Under the pieces are notes generated by a model that ran no database searches, had not been told where the DNA came from, and saw only the letters and a list, made by a program, of their open reading frames with translations. This document shows, in pieces, positions 44,215-52,835 of a stretch of DNA of 64,000 nt; the stretch's first letter is position 1; every line of letters begins with the position of its first letter. The stretch spans positions 7,140,744-7,204,743 of the forward strand of contig NC_019892.1 of NCBI RefSeq assembly GCF_000242455.2. The letters are read 5' to 3'. Both the position numbers and the translations under genes were made by a program. The stretch is from Singulisphaera acidiphila DSM 18658. Lineage in GTDB: Bacteria > Planctomycetota > Planctomycetia > Isosphaerales > Isosphaeraceae.

Positions 44215-47211
44215 ATGCTCAGTTGGGGAAGGCTCGCGATTCCGAGGACTTTGGCAGTGATCGCAGGGATGGCGGTCGGGACGATCCGGGCCGAGGAGCC
44301 CCAGCCGCGTCCCTTGCCGCTCACCGAATCGGCGCAGAAGATGACGCTGCCCGAAGGCTACAAGGCGACCCTGTTCGCGGGAGAGCCGGAGGTTCATCAG
44401 CCGATCGCCTTTACGATCGATCCGAAAGGCCGACTCTGGGTCGTCGAATGCTACTCCTACCCGATCTGGCTCAATGGGCCGCAAAAGAAGGACCGGGTCA
44501 TCATCCTGGAAGACACCGACGGCGACGGTCGGGCCGACCAGCGCAAGGTATTCTATGAGGGGGGGACGAGCCTCACCGGAATCGCGCTCGGCTTCGGTGG
44601 CGTCTGGCTCAGTGCCACACCGAACCTCCTCTTCATCCCGGATGCCGACGGCAATGACATGCCGGACGGCCCGCCCGTCGTCAAGCTCGACGGCTGGGAC
44701 GAGAAGGCCCAGCACAATATGTTCAATGCCCTGAACTGGGCGCCCGATGGCTGGCTCTGGGGCTGCAACGGAATTCTGTCGAACTCGCGTGTCGGCAAGC
44801 CCGGCACCCCCGACGAGAAACGGGTCGGGATCAACTGCGGTGTCTGGCGCTACCATCCGACCCGGGAGGTCGTCGAGGTTGTCGCCCACGGCACTACGAA
44901 TCCTTGGGGACTCGACTTCGATGAGCGGGGTGAAGCGTTCATCACCAACTGCGTGATCCCGCACCTGTTTCACGCCGTTCCCGGGTCCCGGTTCCAGCGG
45001 ATGTTCGGCCAGGACTTCAACCCATTCAGCTATGAGTTGATTCCCACCTGCGCTGACCATGTTCACTGGGACACCACCGAGAAGTGGAGCGATATCCGCC
45101 GACTCGGGGTCACGCAAACGACCGATGAAGCCGGCGGCGGCCACGCGCACGTGGGGGCGATGATCTACCTCGGCGACAACTGGCCCGACGCGATGCGCGG
45201 CTCGGCCTATACCTGCAACATCCACGGCCACCGGGTCAACCGCGACAAACTGGAGCGGTCGAAGTCAGGCTATGTCGCCCGCCACGAGAAGGATTTTCTG
45301 CTGGCGAACGACAACTGGTTCCGTGGCCTGGAACTGAAGTATGGCCCGGATGGCGGGGTCTATCTGACCGACTGGTCCGACACCGGCGAGTGCCACGAGA
45401 ATGACGCTGACAACGCCCACCGCGAGAATGGTCGAATCTATAAAATTACGTTCGGGGATACGAAGCCGGCGAAGCGGGACCTGGCCCAACTGAGCGACAC
45501 CGAACTGGTCGGCCTCCAGAGCCACAAAAATGAGTGGCAGGTCAGAACCGCGCGGCGGCTTCTCCAGGAGCGGGCGACGTTGGGCAAGGACGTTTCGGCT
45601 GCTCGAACCCAGCTCGAAGCGCTTCTCCACTCCGATTCGGAGGCGTCCCGGAAACTTCGGGCGCTCTGGTCCTTGAATGCCATCGGCGGGACCACCGAGG
45701 GCGCGCTCACCGCCTTGCTGAGCGATGCCCACGAAGACCTTCGCTCCTGGGCGGTCCGGCTGCTTGTCGACGCGAAAACACCGTCCGCCGAAGCGCTTAC
45801 GCGCTTTGCGGAGTTGGCGAAGTCGGACCCCTCGCCCAAGGTGCGGTTGACCCTCGCCTCTGCTCTGCAGCGGCTGCCAGTCGAGACCCGATGGCCGATT
45901 GCCGAGGCCCTTGCCTCGCATCCCGAAGATGCCGCCGATACCCCGCTTGTCCTGATGACCTGGTACGGCATCGAGCCCCTGGTGCCGGCCGATCGAGCAC
46001 GGGCGGCGTCGCTGGTTGAGGTCGTCGCGATCCCCAAGCTGAGGCAATTTCTCACCCGCCGGATCATCGCGGCCGACACGGAGCAAGGTTTGGCGGTCCT
46101 TTTGCCGAAGATCGAGTCGGCCAACGACAACACCAGGCGCGACCTTCTGACTGGAATTCACGAGGCGCTTCGCGGTCACAAGCAGGTGCCCGTTCCCGAG
46201 AGCTGGGCGAAACTGTTCGGCCACCTCACCCAGAGCAAGGACGCGGCGGTCCGCGAGCAGGCTGCGATGCTCGGCTTGCTGCTTGGCGATGCGAAGGCGA
46301 TCGAGGCCCTCCAGGCGACGCTTGGATCGAAGCTGGCCGAGGCGGGCGAGCGGCGACGTGCTCTGGAGGCTTTGGCCGAACGTCGAGTGGCCGGCCTGAC
46401 TCCCGCCCTCCAGCAACTCCTGGACGATCCCGCCTTGCGTTCCCCGGCGATCCGTGCCCTGGGAGCTTACGGCGACCCCACGATTCCCCCGAGTTTGCTG
46501 AAGCGTTACCCGACGCTTGGCGAGGCGGATCGCGATGATGTCGTCGCCACGCTTGCCTTACGGCCTGCCTCGGCGAAGGCCCTCTTGGAAGCGGTTCGTG
46601 CGAACGTTGTCCCACGCCGCGATATCTCGGCGACAGTCGCCCGCCAGATCCTCGCATTTAATGATGCGGAATTGACCAAGCAGCTGGAGTCCGCCTGGGG
46701 CACGCTCCGCCGGACTTCGGCCGACAAGGTCGCGCTGATGACGAAGTACAAGACCGCGCTGACCTCTGACGCCGGCCGCACGCCCGACGCCGGCCGTGGC
46801 CGGCTCGTCTTCAACAAGACGTGCCTCCAGTGCCACAAGCTCTTCGGTGCCGGTGGCGACGTCGGTCCCGAACTGACCGGCTCCGACCGGGCGAACACTG
46901 ACTACATCCTCGAGAACGTGCTCGATCCGGGGGCGGCGGTCGGACGAGACTTCCAGCTCACCACGATCGCCACGACCGACGGCCGGCTGCTGAACGGAAT
47001 CATCCGCGAGCAGAATGAAGCCTCGATCACCGTCCAGACCGCCAACGAACGGCTGATCCTGCCTCGCGAGGATGTCGAAGAGGTGAAAGTCTCCAACGCT
47101 TCGATGATGCCCGAGGGCCTGCTTGAAAAGCTCTCACCTGAAGAGGTCCGCGATCTTTTCTCTTACCTGTCCGCCCCCACGCAAGTGCAGCCGGCGGAAG
47201 GGCAAGACTGA
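44215..47211 (+). CDS. PVC-type haem-binding beta-propeller dehydrogenase-like protein
   Basis: 998 residues from ATG 44215; an in-frame ATG at 44158 has no ribosome-binding site. A signal peptide (LAIPRTLAVIAGMAVGTIRA) leads into a propeller (YKATLFAGEPEVHQPIAFTI, DRVIILEDTDGDGRADQRKV, DWSDTGECHENDADNAH). HEAT-like helices follow at about 440-830. The C-terminal haem module has CLQCH at 870-874, then VGPELTGSDR and a final NASMMPEGLLEKLSPEEVRD segment. It is the most complete example in the window. Substrate unknown. It is on the same strand as the Rrf2 gene. Confidence 0.88.
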   Translation: MLSWGRLAIPRTLAVIAGMAVGTIRAEEPQPRPLPLTESAQKMTLPEGYKATLFAGEPEVHQPIAFTIDPKGRLWVVECYSYPIWLNGPQKKDRVIILEDTDGDGRADQRKVFYEGGTSLTGIALGFGGVWLSATPNLLFIPDADGNDMPDGPPVVKLDGWDEKAQHNMFNALNWAPDGWLWGCNGILSNSRVGKPGTPDEKRVGINCGVWRYHPTREVVEVVAHGTTNPWGLDFDERGEAFITNCVIPHLFHAVPGSRFQRMFGQDFNPFSYELIPTCADHVHWDTTEKWSDIRRLGVTQTTDEAGGGHAHVGAMIYLGDNWPDAMRGSAYTCNIHGHRVNRDKLERSKSGYVARHEKDFLLANDNWFRGLELKYGPDGGVYLTDWSDTGECHENDADNAHRENGRIYKITFGDTKPAKRDLAQLSDTELVGLQSHKNEWQVRTARRLLQERATLGKDVSAARTQLEALLHSDSEASRKLRALWSLNAIGGTTEGALTALLSDAHEDLRSWAVRLLVDAKTPSAEALTRFAELAKSDPSPKVRLTLASALQRLPVETRWPIAEALASHPEDAADTPLVLMTWYGIEPLVPADRARAASLVEVVAIPKLRQFLTRRIIAADTEQGLAVLLPKIESANDNTRRDLLTGIHEALRGHKQVPVPESWAKLFGHLTQSKDAAVREQAAMLGLLLGDAKAIEALQATLGSKLAEAGERRRALEALAERRVAGLTPALQQLLDDPALRSPAIRALGAYGDPTIPPSLLKRYPTLGEADRDDVVATLALRPASAKALLEAVRANVVPRRDISATVARQILAFNDAELTKQLESAWGTLRRTSADKVALMTKYKTALTSDAGRTPDAGRGRLVFNKTCLQCHKLFGAGGDVGPELTGSDRANTDYILENVLDPGAAVGRDFQLTTIATTDGRLLNGIIREQNEASITVQTANERLILPREDVEEVKVSNASMMPEGLLEKLSPEEVRDLFSYLSAPTQVQPAEGQD

Positions 47212-47308
47212 GAAGAGACCTTGCTGTTGTCTGAAGACTTCAAGAGTCGGATGGCGACGGCTTCAAGGAACCGGACTTCACTCAGTTGGGTAACGCAGTC
47301 AGCATGTT

Positions 47309-47378
47309 GGCGAGCGGGGAGCGTAAGCTCCCTGTTCATTGACTCACAATGTCAGGGAGTTGACACTCCCCGCTCGCC
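47309..47378. repeat. 26-bp imperfect inverted repeat (REP-like)
   Basis: Left arm 47309-47334 and right arm 47353-47378 match at 23 of 26 positions around an 18-nt loop. The left arm holds its own palindrome, GGGAGC-GTAA-GCTCCC. It lies between convergent genes and may act as a bidirectional terminator. Confidence 0.65.
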
Positions 47379-47445
47379 TTCAACGATTTACCCCTGACCA
47401 GGCTAAAGCATGGGACCTGAATGACGAGATGGCGGTTGACTTGCC

Positions 47446-48654
47446 TCAAGGAGTCTTTCCGTCTGATGCCGCGGCCTTCTGGAACGATTCACGGACGTTG
47501 GAGGCATCGGCGTTCGGGAAGTTTTCCCGTTGGACCATCAGCACGTAGATCCGCTCCTTGGCTGGATCAATCCAGGCCTGGGTCCCGTAGGCTCCGCCGT
47601 GCCCGAACGTTCCGGGCGAGAGCATGGCGGTCACCCCCTGCGGCTCACGGACGACGCACCAGCCCAGGCCCCAGCCATTGCCTGGCGTGAAGCCTGTTTT
47701 CAGGTCCTTCGTCTGGGGCGAGGTCATCAGTTTGACGGAGTCCGGCTTCAGGTAGCGCCGCCCTCCGAATTCGCCACCACGAAGGATCATTTGGCAGAAA
47801 CGCCCGTAGTCAGGAGCCGTCGAGAAGAGGCCTCCGTTGGCCGCAGGAAACCGATCGCGATTTGTCGGGGCCTTTCCGTTGAGGATCCGGTTCTCGGCCA
47901 ATTCGAGCTCGCCTTGGCTCGTCTTTCGATACGACTTTGCCAGTCGTGGCAGTTGCTCGTCGGAGAGGTAGAACGTCGTGTCCTTCATTCCGAGCGGTCC
48001 CAATAATCGCCGATCGAGGAACTCATCGAACGGAATGCCCGAGACAACCTCCACAATCCGCGCGGCGGTGTTGATCCCCGACTGGCAGTAGACCCACTTC
48101 GAGCCGGGTTCAAAGGCGACCGGCTTGGCGACGTACAAGGGGATTAGGCCGGCCAGATTCTTGATCTCACGGGCCTCTTGGGGCGAGATTTCGCCCATTC
48201 CCGAAGTGTGGGTCAGCAGGTGCTGGATCGTGACCCGCGCGGGTTCTCCCTTACTCGTGGCAAGCTTCGCGAATTCCGGCAGATACTTTTCGACCGGATC
48301 GTCGACGGAGAGCTTCCCTTCTTCCTGAAGCATCAGGACGGCGGTCGCCGTCACCGGTTTCGTCATCGAAGCGATCCAGAAGATGGTATCGGGTCGCATC
48401 GGCTTGTTACCGCCGATGTCGGCTTTGCCCGAGGCGTCAAGATGCACAGTCCCGTCGGGCGTCGCGACGAGCGTCACTGCACCGGAAATCTCGTTGTGCT
48501 CGATGGACCGGCGCATCTCCTTGCCAACTGCGGGGAGGGATCCTGGTTCGTCAGGTCCGGCCGTCTCCTGGGCCCCCATGACGCTGGTTGCTACCAAGAC
48601 GAGGGTAATCGAGGCGAGGGTTCCGGCGAGCATGGAAACCGGAAATCGGGTCAT
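47446..48654 (-). CDS. Serine hydrolase of the class C beta-lactamase/esterase family
   Basis: 402 residues from ATG 48654, with AGGAAAG upstream; the frame is open to 48690. A signal peptide (about 1-28) is followed by SMTK with nucleophile Ser96 and Lys99 (FWIASMTKPVTA), then the second motif read as YCQ (Tyr189) where most members have YxN, and HGGAYGTQAW as the third motif. These are penicillin-binding-like esterases that act on esters or peptidoglycan. The third position change could alter substrate preference. An exported enzyme with its own terminator-like repeat downstream. Confidence 0.85.
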   Translation of the reverse strand: MTRFPVSMLAGTLASITLVLVATSVMGAQETAGPDEPGSLPAVGKEMRRSIEHNEISGAVTLVATPDGTVHLDASGKADIGGNKPMRPDTIFWIASMTKPVTATAVLMLQEEGKLSVDDPVEKYLPEFAKLATSKGEPARVTIQHLLTHTSGMGEISPQEAREIKNLAGLIPLYVAKPVAFEPGSKWVYCQSGINTAARIVEVVSGIPFDEFLDRRLLGPLGMKDTTFYLSDEQLPRLAKSYRKTSQGELELAENRILNGKAPTNRDRFPAANGGLFSTAPDYGRFCQMILRGGEFGGRRYLKPDSVKLMTSPQTKDLKTGFTPGNGWGLGWCVVREPQGVTAMLSPGTFGHGGAYGTQAWIDPAKERIYVLMVQRENFPNADASNVRESFQKAAASDGKTP

Positions 48655-48752
48655 GTGACTTTCCTGTTGGTGAAATAAAATCATGTGCACAAATTTTTTA
48701 GGTTTTGCTGACGAACTCCGTGATTCCTGAAAAACAAAGACATGAAGTTAAT

Positions 48753-49190
48753 TCAGAATGCTGATTTTACGTGGAGCTGAAACTTGGAGCCGTTGTTCGA
48801 CAACGAAACGCTGACAAACGCTCGCTTGTTCGCAGCGAATAATGTCTCTTTCCGTTGGATCAGCTCCTTGACAAACTTCCACGCTTTAGCCAGTTCATCC
48901 TCCGGGGCACCTCGGAGAGTCGCTTTAAAGTACGTCTCGATCGAGGCTTGCCGCTGTTTTTCGGGCAGTAGAGCGGCATTCCATCCCAATATTGCCAGAT
49001 TGAAGAGACTGCGGAGTTCGGTTTCGCAGTTCGCCATGGGAAGGTAGGGCTCGGCGAAATCCCTCAAGACGTCGGACATACTCTCCTGCCCGAACATCTT
49101 GGAATTGGCGATAGAGACGACCGAGACCGGAGAGGGGCGATCTTGTTTGAAGAGCCGCCGGGGCGGTTGGTGTTTCTTGCGTGCTGACAT
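48753..49190 (-). CDS. Protein of unknown function
   Basis: 145 residues from ATG 49190, preceded by AAGGGGAG. The N-terminal 30 residues are very basic (RKKHQPPRRLFKQ). The rest is helical (MSDVLRDFAEPYLPMA, LRSLFNLAILGWNAALLPE) and ends in beta-like sequence (AFVSVSLSNNGSKFQLHVK). No signal peptide or known motif. Not recognised; the length and start look real. Lies between the serine hydrolase and the divergent DNA glycosylase. Confidence 0.6.
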   Translation of the reverse strand: MSARKKHQPPRRLFKQDRPSPVSVVSIANSKMFGQESMSDVLRDFAEPYLPMANCETELRSLFNLAILGWNAALLPEKQRQASIETYFKATLRGAPEDELAKAWKFVKELIQRKETLFAANKRAFVSVSLSNNGSKFQLHVKSAF

Positions 49191-49494
49191 GCTCTCCCCT
49201 TCCCTCTGCGAGTGATTGAATGCAGCGTCTTTCGCGTCGGCTTCTTTTCTCCACATGAGGCGGCGATGAGTGGCTGCCGTTTCTCAGATGCGATGTCCAG
49301 ATTCTGCGTTCCTCGCCCGGTGTTCCATCATCCCTCATCCGATTCGAGCGAACAACCGGAGACTGTTCAATCCGCCTCTTCAAGCCGGCCGGGGAACGAA
49401 TGCAGGTGGGCAGACCCCACTCCTCGGCGCAAGATCGATGGAATAAGATGTGGGACTTGAGTGACGGCGAGTCTGACGAAACGGGGGACGACCG
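49191..49494. other. Divergent intergenic region
   Basis: 304 bp between the unknown gene and tag. It should contain two promoters. No clear -35/-10 pair, repeat or RNA structure was identified. Confidence 0.4.
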
Positions 49495-50052
49495 ATGCGC
49501 CGGTGCGACTGGGCGACCAATGAACTGGCGATCCGCTACCACGATGAGGAATGGGGCGTCCCGGTCCACGACGATCGCCGCTGGTTTGAGTTCCTCATTC
49601 TCGAAGGGGCTCAGGCGGGTCTCAGTTGGGATACGATCCTCAAGAAGCGGGAAAACTACCGGGCCGTCTTCGATGACTTTGATCCGGCTCTCGTCGCCTG
49701 CTATGAAGAAAAGAAGATCGACGCCCTGCTCGCCGATCCTGGCGTCATTCGCAACCGCCTGAAGATCCATTCTGCCATCAAGAATGCCCGGGCGTTCCTG
49801 GAGGTCCAGCAAGAGTTTGCCAGCTTTGACTCCTTCATCTGGGGTTTTGTCGGAGGGGCCCCCGTCACAAACACTTGGCGGACGCGCCAGGAAGTCCCGG
49901 CCCGATCGGATGTGTCCGACGCTTTGAGCAAGGCCTTGAAACGCCGCGGTTTCACCTTTGTAGGGTCGACAATCTGCTATGCACTGATGCAAGCGACAGG
50001 CCTGACCAATGACCACCTTGTCGATTGCTTCAGGCACGCCCAGGTCGGATAA
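49495..50052 (+). CDS. tag: 3-methyladenine DNA glycosylase I (Tag)
   Basis: 185 residues, the normal length of Tag. The zinc-binding residues are conserved: Cys4 and His16 near the start (RRCDW, RYHDEEWG) and His174, Cys178 near the end (NDHLVDCF). The active-site region WFEFLILEGAQAGLSWDTIL is also typical. It removes alkylated adenine from DNA in base-excision repair. Its last 28 bp are read in another frame by the open frame of the next gene, but that gene probably starts at 50136. Confidence 0.93.
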   Translation: MRRCDWATNELAIRYHDEEWGVPVHDDRRWFEFLILEGAQAGLSWDTILKKRENYRAVFDDFDPALVACYEEKKIDALLADPGVIRNRLKIHSAIKNARAFLEVQQEFASFDSFIWGFVGGAPVTNTWRTRQEVPARSDVSDALSKALKRRGFTFVGSTICYALMQATGLTNDHLVDCFRHAQVG

Positions 50053-50135
50053 ATTGTCTTGGACGAGGTAGGACGTTCGGAAGCCGGCGAACCCAGTCCG
50101 GGTTCAGGTTTGGCGAATCTGAGAGGATGGTATTG

Positions 50136-52136
50136 ATGATTCAGCATGTTCGCGGCCTCGCTGGGATTCTGGCCTTGGCGACCTGGGTGTTGGCTGTCGC
50201 GGAGGTCCAGGCGGATGAACGGCTCAAGGATATCGCCTGCCGCTCGGTCCATCTTGGCTATCCCGCTCCAGAGGGGGTTGCGTTTTCCAACGAGATCACG
50301 ATCCAACAGTCCGCCGTGGGCACCTACTTCATGGTCTGTGGCTGGGACAAAGGCTATTTCGGTCTGCAAGAACTCGGCAACGGCAAGAAGTTGCTCATCT
50401 TCTCGGTCTGGGATTCGGAACAGAACGATCCCAAGGCCGTTCAGGAGGACCATCGCACCAAGTTGATCAGCAAGGATGAAAAGGTCCGCACCGGGCGGTT
50501 CGGGGGCGAAGGGACCGGCGGACAATCCTTCTTCGACTACGACTGGAAGGTGGGGACGACGTATCGGTTTCTTGTTGCCGCGAATGTCAAAGGCCAACGC
50601 ACGGAGTACTCGGGCTACTTTTTCGTTCCCGAGAGCCAAGAGTGGAAGCATCTGATTACATTTTCGACAGTCACTGGCGGAAAATTTCTGAGTGGCTACT
50701 ACTCGTTTATTGAAGACTTCAAACGGGACCGCATTTCCGCGACCAAAGCCCGCCAGGCCCGCTTTGCCAACGGTTGGGTCATGGCCAAGAATGGTGACTG
50801 GACCTCGCTCTCAAAAGCTCGATTTACCGGCGATTCCAACCCGGTCACCAACATCAACGCGTTTGTCGATGGCGATCAATATGCTCTGGCGACCGGCGGT
50901 GAAACCGAGAACAACGGGGTGAAGTTGCGTGAGTTGATGAGCTTGCCCTCGGGAGAGAAGCGAAAGCCGCCTGAGGGTCTGCCTCGCATCGAGCTCTTGG
51001 CCTCGGCCGACAGTCGCGAAGCCGCCCAACCGAGTTCGGCTCCGCTGCCGGTTGCTCAACAGCTTGCCGGCCTTCACCTACTTCAAGGACCGTGGGACGA
51101 GGGGAACGTCCACCGTGAGAGCGTCTTGTTCGTGCGCAGCGAGGACGGCAAGTCGTCGGCCAAGCTGCTCTTCGACGCCGAACGGGTGATCGCCGTTCAG
51201 AGTGCCGACGGCCAGCGATGGTTCGAGGCTGAGCGAGACTTTGCGGTTGCCCCGGACGGCTCCGGGCTGGTTCTTGCTCCCCACTCGACAATTCCTTTTT
51301 TGAACGAGACCGACTTCTTTGTTCCCAAGGGGTCGGCCAATAGTATCGGCCATCGTGCTGGGCATCCCGAGACGAGTGTCCTGTTCGATAACAGTCACTA
51401 CTTCCACGACCGGCAAATTGAAGTGAGCTATGTCCCACGCGGGGCGAAGTGGGACGCTTACCGGCCGAAGTTCGCTGCTGAGCGGTTGGGGCGTACCCTT
51501 GCCAAGCTCAAGAAGAGAGAGGCCCTGACCATCGCCGTGAGTGGCGACAGCATCTCCGAGGGCTTCAATGCCTCGGAGTTCACCAAGACCAAGCCTTTTA
51601 TGCCTCCCTATCCGACCTTGGTCGCCGCTCAGTTGGAACAAACTTACGGTGCCAAGGTCACGTTGCACAACCTCGCGGTAGGAGGCTGGTCGTCGGGGCA
51701 GGGGGCGAGCAACATCGACAAGGTCTTGAAGTGCAAGCCGGACCTCGTGCTCATCGCCTACGGGATGAACGATGTCGGGACCCGCAACCCGGAAGCATTC
51801 AAGGCGAACATCAAGTCGATGCTGAGCCGAATTCAGGAGGCGGCCCCCACGACCGAGGTCATCCTGATTGCGACGATGACCGGCAACCCCGACTGGATGG
51901 CGACTCCCCCCGAGATGTTCCCTGTGTACCGGGACGCGCTGGCGACACTGGAAGGGCCAGGCGTGGTCCTTTCGGACCTGACGGCCGTTTGGCAGCGCTT
52001 GCTGAAGCGGAAGCGTCATTTCGACGTGACCGGCAACGGCGTCAATCACCCCAATGATTACGGCCATCGGGTCTATGCCCAGGCGATCCTGGGTTTGCTG
52101 GTCGATCCCGAATCCAACGATCGTAAAGCCCCCTGA
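50136..52136 (+). CDS. DUF3472 protein fused to an SGNH/GDSL hydrolase
   Basis: 666 residues from ATG 50136, with GAGAGG 9 nt upstream; the in-frame ATG 50127 is too near that site. A signal peptide (GLAGILALATWVLAVAEVQA) precedes a DUF3472-type region at about 30-290 (GYFGLQELGNGKKLLIFSVW, VGTTYRFLVAANVKG, EWKHLITFSTVTGG). A linker domain follows. An SGNH hydrolase fills about 460-660 with Ser472 (AVSGDSISEGF), Asn-containing LIAYGMNDVG, and Asp/His in NHPNDYGH. The combination suggests a glycan-binding module carrying an esterase. It is expected outside the cytoplasm. Confidence 0.8.
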   Translation: MIQHVRGLAGILALATWVLAVAEVQADERLKDIACRSVHLGYPAPEGVAFSNEITIQQSAVGTYFMVCGWDKGYFGLQELGNGKKLLIFSVWDSEQNDPKAVQEDHRTKLISKDEKVRTGRFGGEGTGGQSFFDYDWKVGTTYRFLVAANVKGQRTEYSGYFFVPESQEWKHLITFSTVTGGKFLSGYYSFIEDFKRDRISATKARQARFANGWVMAKNGDWTSLSKARFTGDSNPVTNINAFVDGDQYALATGGETENNGVKLRELMSLPSGEKRKPPEGLPRIELLASADSREAAQPSSAPLPVAQQLAGLHLLQGPWDEGNVHRESVLFVRSEDGKSSAKLLFDAERVIAVQSADGQRWFEAERDFAVAPDGSGLVLAPHSTIPFLNETDFFVPKGSANSIGHRAGHPETSVLFDNSHYFHDRQIEVSYVPRGAKWDAYRPKFAAERLGRTLAKLKKREALTIAVSGDSISEGFNASEFTKTKPFMPPYPTLVAAQLEQTYGAKVTLHNLAVGGWSSGQGASNIDKVLKCKPDLVLIAYGMNDVGTRNPEAFKANIKSMLSRIQEAAPTTEVILIATMTGNPDWMATPPEMFPVYRDALATLEGPGVVLSDLTAVWQRLLKRKRHFDVTGNGVNHPNDYGHRVYAQAILGLLVDPESNDRKAP

Positions 52137-52328
52137 GTTCTCCGGCCTGTCAAGTTGCCCACTGCTTTGGATGCGGGCAAGGAAGAATTGCGGGTTGTCA
52201 GGGCGTTCAAATTCTTCAAAGGCAGGGAACAATCGGCGCGAACATAACGTAACAGTGCTGGGGAAGTTGAGACTGTCTTCAAGCCCCCTTCGACAGAATC
52301 ACTCCGAGCCGCCACGAGGAGGCCGCAT

Positions 52329-52571
52329 ATGATGACCACGATCTCCGAAACGACCGTGTGGCAGCGTAATCTCGCGTCTGTGATCCGATCAGGCCTGATC
52401 GATCGGGCCGAGGTGGTTGAGTTGCGAGGTCTTCACGCCGTCGTGGGAATCTATAAAGACGGTTCGTATTCCGCCCCGCTGGCCAAATACAGCGAACGCC
52501 GCCGAGCGGAGGATGCCGTGGCCATCGTTCATCGCCTTGCCGAGCCCGCGGCTCTGGTTGAAGCCAACTGA
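52329..52571 (+). CDS. Small protein of unknown function
   Basis: 80 residues from ATG 52329 (ATG 52332 is possible), with GAGGAGG placed well upstream. Helical and charged, with the sequence VVELRGLHAVVGIYKDGSY resembling a small beta-hairpin. No signal or known family. A strong terminator follows 38 bp after the stop, so the gene is probably transcribed alone. Confidence 0.55.
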   Translation: MMTTISETTVWQRNLASVIRSGLIDRAEVVELRGLHAVVGIYKDGSYSAPLAKYSERRRAEDAVAIVHRLAEPAALVEAN

Positions 52572-52608
52572 GCCGTTACCGTTGCCCCGCAATTTGAAAA
52601 GAAAATCA

Positions 52609-52650
52609 CGCCCGCCTTGGCCGCATTGGACCGAGGCGGGCGTTCTTGTT
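52609..52650 (+). terminator. Terminator after small gene
   Basis: A 12-bp stem (CGCCCGCCTTGG / CCGAGGCGGGCG, one G-T pair) with a 10-nt loop at 52609-52642, then TTCTTGTT. Confidence 0.75.
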
Positions 52651-52780
52651 GGGAAAGGGCCTGTCCTTTGCAATGCCGATCCCCAGCCCAAGGAATCTGC
52701 GCGGCCCGATCCGTGACCGTTGAATTAGGATTCAGGCTCAATGATTCCGAAGGTGAACTGCTCTGATTCTAAGGACGCAA

Positions 52781-52812
52781 GAGGGCTGGCGGAGATGACT
52801 CCGTCAGCCCTC
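52781..52812 (-). terminator. Terminator of TPM gene
   Basis: A 13-bp stem (GAGGGCTGGCGGA / TCCGTCAGCCCTC, one wobble pair) with a 6-nt loop, 24 bp downstream of the TPM gene stop on the minus strand. The T-run is poor. Confidence 0.55.
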
Positions 52813-52835
52813 GGTTGTCGTCCGAAGTGGTCGGG

